A program made the translations under genes and the position numbers. Positions 16,783-25,737 of a stretch of 64,000 bases of DNA are shown here, in pieces (positions within the stretch are counted from its first letter, which is position 1; each line of letters begins with the position of its first letter). Under the pieces are notes generated by a model, which was not told where the DNA came from, searched no databases, and worked only from the letters and a program-made list of their open reading frames with translations. The stretch lies in contig NZ_AUBH01000003.1 of NCBI RefSeq assembly GCF_000429145.1, positions 1 to 64,000 on the forward strand, written 5' to 3'. Source of the stretch: Aestuariibacter salexigens DSM 15300 (GTDB taxonomy: Bacteria > Pseudomonadota > Gammaproteobacteria > Enterobacterales > Alteromonadaceae).

Positions 16783-18188
16783 ACAACGAAAACGAATTAC
16801 TGCAAACTGACATTCTCTCGTACCTGGACCAACACGAGAAAAAAGATCTGCTGCGCTTTTTGACGTGTGGCTCAGTGGATGATGGTAAAAGTACCCTGAT
16901 CGGTCGTCTGCTGCATGACTCTAAAATGATCTATGAAGATCAGCTGGCTGCTATCACCAAAGACAGTAAAAAGGTCGGTACCACCGGTGATAAGGTTGAC
17001 CTTGCCCTTTTGGTTGATGGCCTGCAATCTGAACGTGAGCAAGGTATCACTATCGATGTTGCCTACCGCTATTTCTCAACAGAAAAGCGCAAGTTCATCA
17101 TCGCTGATACGCCGGGGCATGAGCAGTACACACGCAATATGGTAACGGGCGCGTCAACCTGCGACCTGGCCATCATTCTGGTCGACGCCCGTGGTGGCGT
17201 AAAAACCCAGACTCGTCGACATTCATTTCTGGTGTCGTTGCTGGGCATAAAACACGTGATTGTGGCCATCAATAAGATGGACCTGATGGACTACAGTGAG
17301 AAAGTCTATAAGGAGATTCAGGAAGATTATCTGGAGTTCGCCAAGCAGTTGAACATTCCGGACATTCGTTTTGTCCCCATCTCGGCCCTGGACGGCGACA
17401 ACGTGGTAAACCCAAGCCCTAATACGCCTTGGTATCAAGGCCACACGTTAATGTCACTGCTGGAAACCATCGAGGTCAACAAAGACCAGAACGCCGACGA
17501 TTTTCGTTTCCCGGTACAGTATGTTAATCGCCCCAACCTCAATTTCCGCGGCTTTGCAGGCACTGTGGTATCCGGGCAAATCAACAAGGGCGATGAGGTA
17601 ACAACCCTGCCCTCGGGTAAAACCTCGAAAGTAGCGTCGATTGTCAATTTTGAAGGTGAGCAGGACAACGCATACGCACCTCTGGCGACCACCCTGACGC
17701 TGGAAGATGAAATTGACATCTCACGAGGCGACATGATTGTAAAATCTGACAATCTGCCGTTGTGCGGTAAAAGCTTTAAAGCCCATCTGGTATGGATGAC
17801 AGACGATGCACTGATGCCTAACAAACAGTACAGCTTTAAGTTTGCCACCCAGATAGTGCCGGGATCCGTCGCTGATATTGACCACAAAATTGACGTCAAT
17901 ACCCTGGCACAAACGCAAGGCGTGCACCTCAACCTCAACGAGATTGCGGTAGTGAACTTAAAACTGAACCATCAAGTAGCCTGTGATCCGTACACTAAGA
18001 ACCGTGCAACCGGTGCATTTATCGTGATCGACAGATTAACCAACGGTACGGTTGGCGCGGGCATGATAATCAGTCAGAATGAGGAATCTAACGCTAGCCA
18101 CGAATATTCCGAATTTGAAGTTGAATTCAATGCCCTGGTGCGTAAGCATTTCCCACATTGGAACGCTATCGACATCACTAAAATCTAA
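16779..18188 (+). CDS. cysN: Sulfate adenylyltransferase subunit 1 (CysN), GTPase
   Basis: A 469-residue elongation-factor-like GTPase that couples GTP hydrolysis to APS synthesis by CysD. The P-loop is GSVDDGKST (31-39), G2/G3 are [14 protein letters not shown] and DTPGHEQY, and G4 is INKMD. Beta-barrel domains 2 and 3 follow. There is no fused CysC kinase domain at the C-terminus, consistent with the separate cysC upstream. Confidence 0.95.
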   Translation: MNNENELLQTDILSYLDQHEKKDLLRFLTCGSVDDGKSTLIGRLLHDSKMIYEDQLAAITKDSKKVGTTGDKVDLALLVDGLQSEREQGITIDVAYRYFSTEKRKFIIADTPGHEQYTRNMVTGASTCDLAIILVDARGGVKTQTRRHSFLVSLLGIKHVIVAINKMDLMDYSEKVYKEIQEDYLEFAKQLNIPDIRFVPISALDGDNVVNPSPNTPWYQGHTLMSLLETIEVNKDQNADDFRFPVQYVNRPNLNFRGFAGTVVSGQINKGDEVTTLPSGKTSKVASIVNFEGEQDNAYAPLATTLTLEDEIDISRGDMIVKSDNLPLCGKSFKAHLVWMTDDALMPNKQYSFKFATQIVPGSVADIDHKIDVNTLAQTQGVHLNLNEIAVVNLKLNHQVACDPYTKNRATGAFIVIDRLTNGTVGAGMIISQNEESNASHEYSEFEVEFNALVRKHFPHWNAIDITKI

Positions 18189-18205
18189 CACGGAAGCTCT
18201 CGTCC

Positions 18206-19945
18206 ATGGATGGCATTAGTTTGTCTATCAACCAGCTTATTGTGCTGACGGTATTTGTCGGCACGATAGGTGCGTTGATTTTTAGCGAACGGCGACCCAG
18301 TTACATCTTTTCACTCTCTGCTCTGGTGTTGCTGCTTTGCCAGCAACTCACATTTGAACAATTACTCGGCAACCTGACAAACCTGGGGCTCATTACCCTG
18401 GTGCTGTTATTGATGGTCAGTAACGCCGTAGATAAGACGTCGTTTATCAAACGTTTGGGACGAACGCTAGTCAATGCTGGCTACAAACAGTCATTTGGTA
18501 AGATATTTGGCTTAACCTTTGTTTCATCGGCATTGTTGAACAATACGGCGATTGTTGCCAGTCTGGTTGGACCGATTAAACAGAACCAACATCACTCACC
18601 CTCTAAACTGCTTATCCCATTATCCTATGCGGCCATATTGGGCGGGACGGTTACGCTAATAGGCACGTCAACTAACCTGATCGTCGACAGTTTTTTGATC
18701 GACCATGGTCACCCGGGCTTCGCATTCTGGGATTTTACGTTGTATGGCTTAATAGCCGGGTTGAGCTGCGGTCTGCTCATGTTTCTGCTGACCCCTTTAT
18801 TGCCAGATATCCAGGCACAGAAGAACAGTTTCCAGCGCTACTTTATTGAAGCGGAAGTCGAACCAGACTCCGAACTGGTTGGCAAAAGTGTGGAGGATAA
18901 TCACCTGCGTAATCTGCCGGAGTTATTTCTGGTTGAGGTGATCCGCAACGGCCATCTTATTAGTCCTGTCAGTCCTGAATTGGTTATTGAGGCCCATGAT
19001 AAGCTGATCTTCAGCGGTAATGTGCAAAAAGTCGATAACCTTAGCCATATCAAAGGCCTGACCTTGTTTGCGGAAAGTAACGGCCTGCTCAAAGAAAACC
19101 TTACCGAAGTGATTGTCTCGAATCGTGCTCAAGTCATCGGTCAGACACTCAAGGCGTTAGGATTTCGTGCACTGTTTGACGCCGCGGTGGTCGCCATTCG
19201 ACGAGACGGTGCACAGCTCTCAGGTAAGCTTGGTGAGATCAAATTACAGGCCGGTGACTTCCTGCTTTTAGCCACCGGACCCGACTTTGCGCAGCGTCAT
19301 AACCTGACCAAAAACTTCTTTGTGCTGTCTGAGCAGCGCATTGCGACCAAGCTATCGCCGACACAGGAATGGACCGTCATCGCCGGTTTTCTCGTCACCA
19401 TTGGTCTGGCCGCGTTTTCAGTTATTCCACTGGCTACCGGACTGTTATTTCTAATTGCGCTGCTCGTTGTACTGGGTATCGTGTCTAACGCTGAGATAAA
19501 GCGTAATCTGCCGATCAACCTCATCATCGTTATTGTAGGCGCGCTCAGCCTGGCGACGGCGTTGGAAGATGCGGGTCTGATCGATATGCTGATGACGACG
19601 CTGAAGCCGCTTCTTAGTGGTATCAGTCCTTTGTGGGCGCTGGTGACGGTGTATATCACCACGCTGTTACTTACAGAGTTTGTCACCAATAATGCCGCCG
19701 CCGCGCTGATGTTCCCGTTTGCGTTCGGTGTTACCGAAGCTCTGGGCCTGCCTTTGATGCCGTTTGCCCTGGCTGTAGCATTCGCGGCCAGCGCCAGCTT
19801 TATATCGCCTTATGGCTATCAGACCAACTTAATCGTATTTAACGCCGCCGATTATCAGTTTAAGCACTTTGCAAAGTTCGGACTGCCTATTTCCATTGCC
19901 TACTCAAGCATCGTGATCACCCTGCTTTACGTGGTCCATTTTTAA
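18206..19945 (+). CDS. SLC13/DASS-type permease with TrkA-C domains, probable sulfate transporter
   Basis: A 579-residue inner-membrane transporter. The hydrophobic N-terminal half contains NNTAIVASLVGPIKQ and GGTVTLIGTSTNLIVDSFLI (the conserved Asn-Thr-hairpin region). A cytoplasmic insert of about 170 residues (about 205-375) carries two TrkA-C-like units (VEDNHLRNLPELFLVEVIRN and GEIKLQAGDFLLLATG). The membrane half then resumes with LLTEFVTNNAAAALMFPFAF. This resembles the SLC13-type permeases that replace the CysTWA ABC system next to cysDN in many marine bacteria. Sulfate as substrate is inferred from its place 17 bases after cysN. Confidence 0.85.
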   Translation: MDGISLSINQLIVLTVFVGTIGALIFSERRPSYIFSLSALVLLLCQQLTFEQLLGNLTNLGLITLVLLLMVSNAVDKTSFIKRLGRTLVNAGYKQSFGKIFGLTFVSSALLNNTAIVASLVGPIKQNQHHSPSKLLIPLSYAAILGGTVTLIGTSTNLIVDSFLIDHGHPGFAFWDFTLYGLIAGLSCGLLMFLLTPLLPDIQAQKNSFQRYFIEAEVEPDSELVGKSVEDNHLRNLPELFLVEVIRNGHLISPVSPELVIEAHDKLIFSGNVQKVDNLSHIKGLTLFAESNGLLKENLTEVIVSNRAQVIGQTLKALGFRALFDAAVVAIRRDGAQLSGKLGEIKLQAGDFLLLATGPDFAQRHNLTKNFFVLSEQRIATKLSPTQEWTVIAGFLVTIGLAAFSVIPLATGLLFLIALLVVLGIVSNAEIKRNLPINLIIVIVGALSLATALEDAGLIDMLMTTLKPLLSGISPLWALVTVYITTLLLTEFVTNNAAAALMFPFAFGVTEALGLPLMPFALAVAFAASASFISPYGYQTNLIVFNAADYQFKHFAKFGLPISIAYSSIVITLLYVVHF

Positions 19946-20165
19946 GTCTCAGAGCAACGACAATCCGGTTTGTCGCGATATGCTCCACTTCAGCTGAAAT
20001 AAATAGAGATTGTCCTTGCAATTTTTATTGAGACTGGCACATTCGATACAGCGAAAAAATAATAACAACACGCCAAACAGGCACACATTGCCACCAGTAG
20101 GCAAGCCACGACAGAATCGTGCCGACAGCAAATATTTCCAAGCAAGATGAGAGAGAACCCAGTTT

Positions 20166-21833
20166 ATGTGTGGTATTTTCGGTATTCTGGACATCAAAAC
20201 AGACGTCACAGAACTTCGAACGCAAGCCTTAGAGTTAGCTAAATCATTACGCCATCGTGGTCCAGATTGGAGCGGCATCTGGAATAATGATAATGCTATA
20301 TTGTGTCACGAACGTCTCGCCATAGTAGACGTTGATACCGGCGCACAGCCCCTGATCAGCCGGAATAATAACCACATACTTGCCGTCAATGGCGAAATTT
20401 ATAATCACAAAGCGTTGGAAAAAGGACTCAAGGCGCCTTACGACTTCAGAACCAAATCCGATTGTGAAGTTATCTTGCCCTTATACGAACAGCGCGGTGT
20501 TGACTTTATAGATGATTTACAGGGCATGTTCGCCTTCATTTTGTATGACGCAGAGCAGGATACCTACCTCATTGCCCGCGACCATATTGGTATTATTCCG
20601 CTATACACTGGGTTTGATGAGCATGGTAATTTCTATGTCGCATCAGAGATGAAAGCACTGGTTCCGGTGTGTAAAACCGTTCAGGAATTTCCGCCAGGGC
20701 ATTATTTGTGGAGCAAAACCGGCGAGCTAAAGCGCTACTATCAACGTGATTGGATGGACTATGACGCAGTTGAAAATAACAGCTCAGACCTCAACGAGCT
20801 CAAGCAGGCATTTGAGCAAGCGGTTAAATCTCACCTGATGTCAGATGTGCCCTATGCAGTGCTGCTGTCAGGCGGTCTGGATTCTTCATTGGTTTCTGCT
20901 GTAGCCGCAAAGTATGTGGCAAAACGTGTTGAAGATGAAGATCGCACCGATGCATGGTGGCCCCGTCTTCACTCGTTTGCAGTAGGCCTTGAAGGCGCGC
21001 CGGATTTACTCGCTGCCAAGAAAGTGGCAGATATGATTGGCACCGTACACCACGAAATCCATTTCACTATTCAGGAAGGACTGGATGCTATTCGTGACGT
21101 GATCTACTTTCTTGAAACTTATGACGTCACCACCATCAGGGCCGCCACGCCAATGTACCTGATGACCCGGAAAATTAAGGCAATGGGCATTAAGATGGTG
21201 CTGTCAGGTGAAGGCTCGGACGAAATTTTTGGCGGATACCTGTATTTCCATAAAGCACCGAATGCCAGAGAGTTCCATGAAGAAACCGTACGCAAACTTG
21301 AACGCCTGCATATGTTTGACTGTGCACGTGCTAACAAGGCGACCTCGGCATGGGGTGTGGAAGCACGAGTCCCGTTCCTCGACAAACACTTTATGGACGT
21401 CGCAATGCGCCTGAATCCAAAGGATAAAATGTGTATCGACGGCAAAATGGAAAAATGGATCCTGCGTAAAGCCTTTGACGATGGCGATACGCTGCCCGCA
21501 GAAGTGCTATGGCGTCAGAAAGAACAGTTTGGGGACGGCGTTGGCTATTCGTGGATAGACTCAATCCGCGACTTTGTGGAAGGTGAAATCAGCGATCAGC
21601 AACTGGCAACCGCAGAGTTCCGCTTTCCTGTGAACACGCCTGACACAAAAGAGGGATATTTCTACCGCACTATATTTGAAGGCTACTTCCCTCAGGAGAG
21701 CGCGGCTCGATGTGTTCCAGGAGGTAAGTCGATTGCGTGTAGCACGGTCGAAGCGCTGGAATGGGACGAGAGCTTTAAACAAAATGCTGACCCGTCTGGT
21801 CGCTCAATGACCGGTGTACACGGTAAGCAGTAA
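20166..21833 (+). CDS. asnB: Asparagine synthase B (glutamine-hydrolysing)
   Basis: A 555-residue cytoplasmic enzyme converting aspartate to asparagine with ATP and glutamine. Cys2 of MCGIFGILDI is the glutaminase nucleophile. RHRGPDWSGIW, HERLAIVD and NGEIYNH build the amide-transfer domain, and LLSGGLDSSLVSAVAA is the ATP pyrophosphatase loop of the synthetase domain. The start ATG is fixed by the need for Cys2; GAGAGAA lies about 10 bases upstream. It is monocistronic, with 220 bases of upstream sequence and a perfect hairpin downstream. Confidence 0.95.
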   Translation: MCGIFGILDIKTDVTELRTQALELAKSLRHRGPDWSGIWNNDNAILCHERLAIVDVDTGAQPLISRNNNHILAVNGEIYNHKALEKGLKAPYDFRTKSDCEVILPLYEQRGVDFIDDLQGMFAFILYDAEQDTYLIARDHIGIIPLYTGFDEHGNFYVASEMKALVPVCKTVQEFPPGHYLWSKTGELKRYYQRDWMDYDAVENNSSDLNELKQAFEQAVKSHLMSDVPYAVLLSGGLDSSLVSAVAAKYVAKRVEDEDRTDAWWPRLHSFAVGLEGAPDLLAAKKVADMIGTVHHEIHFTIQEGLDAIRDVIYFLETYDVTTIRAATPMYLMTRKIKAMGIKMVLSGEGSDEIFGGYLYFHKAPNAREFHEETVRKLERLHMFDCARANKATSAWGVEARVPFLDKHFMDVAMRLNPKDKMCIDGKMEKWILRKAFDDGDTLPAEVLWRQKEQFGDGVGYSWIDSIRDFVEGEISDQQLATAEFRFPVNTPDTKEGYFYRTIFEGYFPQESAARCVPGGKSIACSTVEALEWDESFKQNADPSGRSMTGVHGKQ

Positions 21834-21872
21834 CGCCGTTCATTAATGCTGGCAGATAAATTAAGTGTAGAG

Positions 21873-21893
21873 ATTGCGGCATAACGCCGCAAT
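21873..21893. terminator. Hairpin between asnB and the convergent periplasmic protein gene
   Basis: ATTGCGGC (21873-21880) and GCCGCAAT (21886-21893) form a perfect 8-base stem with an ATAAC loop. No T-run follows on either strand, so termination is possible but not certain. Confidence 0.4.
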
Positions 21894-21946
21894 GACTCCA
21901 ACTAAGCGAAACGCCTGTCGTTGGTTTGACGCTTATTCGTTTGAAT

Positions 21947-22810
21947 CTATTCAGGCCGATACCATAGTTCCGCTCTGTCAAGCGGTGTGCTCTCAGGCAT
22001 CAGTGGATTATCCAGTTCAAATACGAGGCGGTCATTTAATCTCGCATTTTCCAGGATCGCTTGATAACGCTCGTTAAATAGCGCATCGAACTGGCCACTG
22101 GCAATGGCTTTTTCCAGACCATCATTAAGCAATCTTGCCAACACTTTATTTGAACGATTGACGAAAAAATACATCGCCGTTGGGTATCTAAAACTGAGCC
22201 GGCTTTCGATTACCAGTCCCTCGGTAAGACTACTCTCAGCAAGCTCGCCTTCAACCTCGGCAATCGAACGGGGAAAGTAATCTGCCTGATTACTGTTAAG
22301 CATCGCGAACAGAGTGTGATATTCCGGCGATGTCACCACATCGACACCGTTTGCCTGCAATATTTTAGTATCAGGCCAGTCAGCGCCCTGCACGGCGGTC
22401 AGTCGTGTAAGCTGTGCGAGTCGTTCAATCCCTTCAAATTGTTGAACTCTGTCTTCTCTGACCAGAAACACCCGCCAACCGATGAGCCCTTTCTGAAGTG
22501 GGATATGAATAGGCAGCAGTTCTTTTTCACGCTGAGCGTCAGTCATACTCCAGATGACATTTATTTCACGGTTTTCAATGAGATTGCGTATCGCCCTGCC
22601 CTGCAACATGATCCGCTCTGAAGGAAGAAGTCGATAGTTGACACCAGTCTGGTCCAACGCCAATGACAGGATCTGTAAATAATAGTCGTTGCGTTGGTCT
22701 GACTCTGATAATGCTCGCGGATAGGTAATATTCCATACTGCGCCGTATGCGGAGATGCACACCGCACAGAGCAACGCACTCGCAAAGATTACCTTTACAA
22801 GTTTTATCAC
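21947..22810 (-). CDS. Periplasmic substrate-binding-like protein
   Basis: A 287-residue secreted protein with a signal peptide (residues 1-23, VIFASALLCAVCISAYGA). The rest looks like a type 2 periplasmic binding fold (amino-acid-binding, SBP family 3): ITYPRALSESDQRNDYYLQI, LLPSERIMLQGRAIRNLIEN, and a C-terminal AMYFFVNRSNKVLARLLNDG followed by LEKAIASGQFDALF. No transporter genes are nearby, so it is more likely a stand-alone sensor or ligand-binding protein of the kind common in alteromonads and vibrios. The start is GTG at 22810 and overlaps the upstream stop by four bases (GTGA). Ligand unknown. Confidence 0.75.
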   Translation of the reverse strand: MIKLVKVIFASALLCAVCISAYGAVWNITYPRALSESDQRNDYYLQILSLALDQTGVNYRLLPSERIMLQGRAIRNLIENREINVIWSMTDAQREKELLPIHIPLQKGLIGWRVFLVREDRVQQFEGIERLAQLTRLTAVQGADWPDTKILQANGVDVVTSPEYHTLFAMLNSNQADYFPRSIAEVEGELAESSLTEGLVIESRLSFRYPTAMYFFVNRSNKVLARLLNDGLEKAIASGQFDALFNERYQAILENARLNDRLVFELDNPLMPESTPLDRAELWYRPE

Positions 22811-23241
22811 GTGCTGCCTCGCTGCGCCGCAACGTTTAGCAGGCGCGTGATATTTTCATCGATCACAGAAATAATGATCTGTAGTTCGCCATTAAGCTGT
22901 AACGTGTGAGACGTCATACAGTGCTCAATTACGTTATGCTGTTCGTCTTTAAGCTGCCAGTCTACAGTGCAGAACCAGATCGCTTCTGACAATCTCATCA
23001 CGTGGGCCACTTCACCGTGGTGATGCACCACACCTGATTGTTGGAACAGCCCGAGAATGTTGGTTATGCGTCGCTCCAGTTCCTGCCTGTCGGTGTATAC
23101 CAGCTTCTCATCATCATTCATGATGACAGCGGGCAGGTGGTAAAGCGCGGCGACGTCCGCGCCACTTTGCTTATCCATCGCCCTGTCGAACTGTTCAAAT
23201 AAGGCTACGATCCTGCTGTGCATGTCCGCTTGCTCTGCCAC
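22807..23241 (-). CDS. NTF2/SnoaL-like protein of unknown function
   Basis: A 144-residue protein with the pattern of the NTF2-like cone fold: an N-terminal helix pair (IVALFEQFDRAMDKQSGADV), AALYHLPAVIMNDDEKLVYT, and alternating strands VVHHHGEVAHVMRLSEAIWF and NVIEHCMTSHTLQL. No catalytic set can be named. It starts with GTG at 23241, one base after the queE stop, with AGGGA upstream; an ATG at 23223 is a possible alternative. It sits between queE and the periplasmic protein in what looks like one operon. Its link to queuosine synthesis is unclear and may only be positional. Confidence 0.7.
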   Translation of the reverse strand: MAEQADMHSRIVALFEQFDRAMDKQSGADVAALYHLPAVIMNDDEKLVYTDRQELERRITNILGLFQQSGVVHHHGEVAHVMRLSEAIWFCTVDWQLKDEQHNVIEHCMTSHTLQLNGELQIIISVIDENITRLLNVAAQRGST

Positions 23242-23242
23242 G

Positions 23243-23923
23243 TTATTCTATCCCTATGTATTTGTGTGTCTGTAACGATAAACGCCAGTTGCGTGCGATA
23301 CAAGTACTGATAGCCAGTTCAGTCGCACGTTTTTGCTGACTGATCGGTTGTAAATAAATGAGCGGTGAGATTTCCCCGTTGTAACGGGCAAGCAGTTCAT
23401 CAAGTTCATCGATATGCTTTTGCATCGCGACCGGGTGTTTTATCTCGTTTGCTCTATTTAACACCTCATCCAAAATGGTGTAGCCACCGCGCATATTGAT
23501 CTTCGGTGACAACGTGACCCAGGTTTGAGGGCTGCATCTGACTGCGAAGGTGCCGCTGGTTTCAATCTGGATACTGTATCCACACTTTTCAAGCAGTTCA
23601 CATAACACAGTCAAGTCGTACATCGCTGGTTCACCGCCGGTTAATACCACATGCCTGGCGGTATAGCCTTGCTCCTCAAACAGTGCGAGCAGGCGTTGTT
23701 CAGAACTTTCAAACCAGGAGTCCGATTCCTGCTGCTCATTCATCACGTCTTCCACAGTGCGCTGCTTTTCCAGATCAATGTCCCAGGTATGCTTGGTATC
23801 GCACCAGGGACAACCAACGGGGCATCCCTGCAAGCGGACAAAAATAGAAGGTACGCCAGTAAATGCCCCTTCGCCCTGTATCGATTGGAAAACTTCATTA
23901 AATTTAAGTGTCTGCGTTGGCAA
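23243..23923 (-). CDS. queE: 7-carboxy-7-deazaguanine synthase QueE
   Basis: A radical-SAM enzyme of about 226 residues that converts 6-carboxytetrahydropterin to 7-carboxy-7-deazaguanine, a step in queuosine biosynthesis. The iron-sulfur motif CPVGCPWC (CX3CX2C) follows QSIQGEGAFTGVPSIFVRLQ. The GGEP motif (VVLTGGEPAMYDL) and the C-terminal SLQTHKYIGIE are family marks. No ATG exists near the N-terminus. I take TTG at 23923, which has GAGG seven bases upstream; a TTG at 23935 would lie inside that ribosome site. It is divergent from queC. Confidence 0.92.
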   Translation of the reverse strand: MPTQTLKFNEVFQSIQGEGAFTGVPSIFVRLQGCPVGCPWCDTKHTWDIDLEKQRTVEDVMNEQQESDSWFESSEQRLLALFEEQGYTARHVVLTGGEPAMYDLTVLCELLEKCGYSIQIETSGTFAVRCSPQTWVTLSPKINMRGGYTILDEVLNRANEIKHPVAMQKHIDELDELLARYNGEISPLIYLQPISQQKRATELAISTCIARNWRLSLQTHKYIGIE

Positions 23924-24023
23924 AAATGACCTCAACTAATTGAAAAAATTGGGATGCGGACGACAATGCACTACAATGCGCGGCAATGTGCCAAAGACCC
24001 CATTATATAGTGAAGCGTTCAAC

Positions 24024-24680
24024 ATGACACAAAAGGCAGTGGTAATTTTCTCAGGCGGAATGGATTCATTTACCGTTTTGCATAAAGCCCACAAACAGGG
24101 GCTAGAGCTTTTCGCATTATCTTTTAATTACGGACAGCGTCATAAGAAAGAGTTGGACTATGCAGCCAGAGTATGTGCCGAATTAAACATCTCTCATAAA
24201 GTCGTCGATATTACCGCCATCAATACCCTGCTCGCGGGATCGGCGTTGACCGATGATGTAGATGTGCCAGAAGGACATTATGAAGAGCCGAGCATGAAAC
24301 AAACTGTGGTGCCCAATCGAAATATGATCTTGCTGTCTCTGGCAGTTGGCTACGCGGTTTCTATTAGGGCACCGCAGGTGTATTACGGGGCACATTCTGG
24401 CGATCATGCCATTTATCCAGACTGTCGTCCGGAGTTCGTAGAGAAAATGAATCAGGTCTGTGCCATTGCTAATTATGAGTCAGTCGAAATCCTCTCACCC
24501 TATCTGTACCAGGATAAAATCGACATACTTAGAGACGGTCTGGCGATGGGACTGGATTACGCGAAGACCTGGACATGTTATAACGGCCGTGAAAAAGCCT
24601 GTGGCAAATGTGGGGCTTGTCAGGAACGCCTGGAAGCCTTTACCGCTAACCAGGCAACAGACCCGCTGGAGTATGAATAG
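24024..24680 (+). CDS. queC: 7-cyano-7-deazaguanine synthase QueC
   Basis: A 218-residue enzyme that turns the QueE product into preQ0 using ATP and ammonia. The PP-loop is [32 protein letters not shown] follows, [16 protein letters not shown] is conserved, and the C-terminal zinc site is [15 protein letters not shown]. The start is the ATG at 24024. The frame continues upstream to a TTG at 23940, but that part has no family resemblance. It is convergent with the LysR gene, with only six bases between stops. Confidence 0.94.
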   Translation: MTQKAVVIFSGGMDSFTVLHKAHKQGLELFALSFNYGQRHKKELDYAARVCAELNISHKVVDITAINTLLAGSALTDDVDVPEGHYEEPSMKQTVVPNRNMILLSLAVGYAVSIRAPQVYYGAHSGDHAIYPDCRPEFVEKMNQVCAIANYESVEILSPYLYQDKIDILRDGLAMGLDYAKTWTCYNGREKACGKCGACQERLEAFTANQATDPLEYE

Positions 24681-24686
24681 CGCTAA

Positions 24687-25610
24687 TTATTTCTGACTTT
24701 CCGCGACAAAATAGGTCAGTTCGCGGATACAGTGACGTAATACCGGATTGAGTCGGGTGTTTTTGCCGTTCATGACGAACAGCTCATGTTCAAATTCAAA
24801 CAGATTGCCACCGCCAACTGGCACCAAGCCCAGACCAGCGCCCTGCTCTTTGGCAATATAGTCAGGTAATAAACCAACATACTCGCCAGTCATGATTGCC
24901 GACATGCACACATCATAAGAGTCTGAAAACGTTTGGATAGACAGCCGCTTATCATTTTGAATGTAATTGGCAGAGGATAACCCGGAAATGCCAATGGCCG
25001 GGTGATCTTCGATCTTCACATCGCCAGGTAACCCTTCGCGATATTTCGCCAGCGGATGGGTAGGACCACAATATAACCGTCCTTTACAGCCAATGCCAAC
25101 CGGATGAAAAGTGACGGATTCAGGCTTAACCATGTCGTACGTCGATAACACCAGGTGACACTCACCTGACAAGGCGACATGCTCAACTTCATTGTAAAGA
25201 CGGGTTTGAATATTGACGTGAATATCGTCAAATTTTTTCATGGTGCTCTTCACAGCCTTACTCACGGCAAGATGCATGGACAGAGGTAAACCAGCCATCA
25301 ACACCAGTGTGATGTGACCCGAATAATCATCATGCAGACTCTTCAGGTTAAACACAAAGTTATCAAACGCGTTAAAAATGCGCTTGGTCTCCTGAAAAAC
25401 CACTTCACCTTCTTTGGTCATCTGGAAACCACCTCTGCCGCGGTGACACAGAACCAAATCCAAACGCTCTTCCAGTTTTTTGATAGCCGCAGAGATATTC
25501 GGTCTTTGCATACGTAAAACCGGTTCAGCAGCAGTGAAACCATTACAGGAAGCTACCGCGTAAAATACACGAAGTAGTTTAATATCAGACTCTTGTAGAC
25601 GATTTAGCAT
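24687..25610 (-). CDS. LysR-family transcriptional regulator
   Basis: A 307-residue LysR-type protein. The winged helix-turn-helix occupies the first 65 residues (LLRVFYAVASCNGFTAAEPV, LRMQRPNISAAIKKLEERLD, LVLCHRGRGGFQMTKEGEVV). A two-lobed effector domain with DIHVNIQTRLYNEVEHVALS and a VGLLPDYIAKEQGAG segment follows. Such proteins usually regulate a divergent neighbour. Here the upstream neighbour, uvrB, is on the same strand and the downstream neighbour is convergent queC, so the target is not evident. Confidence 0.88.
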   Translation of the reverse strand: MLNRLQESDIKLLRVFYAVASCNGFTAAEPVLRMQRPNISAAIKKLEERLDLVLCHRGRGGFQMTKEGEVVFQETKRIFNAFDNFVFNLKSLHDDYSGHITLVLMAGLPLSMHLAVSKAVKSTMKKFDDIHVNIQTRLYNEVEHVALSGECHLVLSTYDMVKPESVTFHPVGIGCKGRLYCGPTHPLAKYREGLPGDVKIEDHPAIGISGLSSANYIQNDKRLSIQTFSDSYDVCMSAIMTGEYVGLLPDYIAKEQGAGLGLVPVGGGNLFEFEHELFVMNGKNTRLNPVLRHCIRELTYFVAESQK

Positions 25611-25737
25611 AGCAGCGCATTATTGTTATAGGTATGTCTGTATATACTTTTACACCAGATAGTCGTAGCCGTCCACCCTATGAAGTAGAAATTATCAGAA
25701 TTTTTTGATTATTTTTTAACCTATATCGGGAGTCAGA

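Noticed and set aside
19958-19975. Hairpin CGACAA-TCCGGT-TTGTCG after the permease gene
   Set aside because: Only six base pairs and no T-run; not enough to call a terminator.
23940-24023. Possible preQ1 riboswitch before queC (repeated ACAATGC-like units)
   Set aside because: The segment lacks the hairpin and A-rich tail of preQ1 aptamers; the repeats look incidental.
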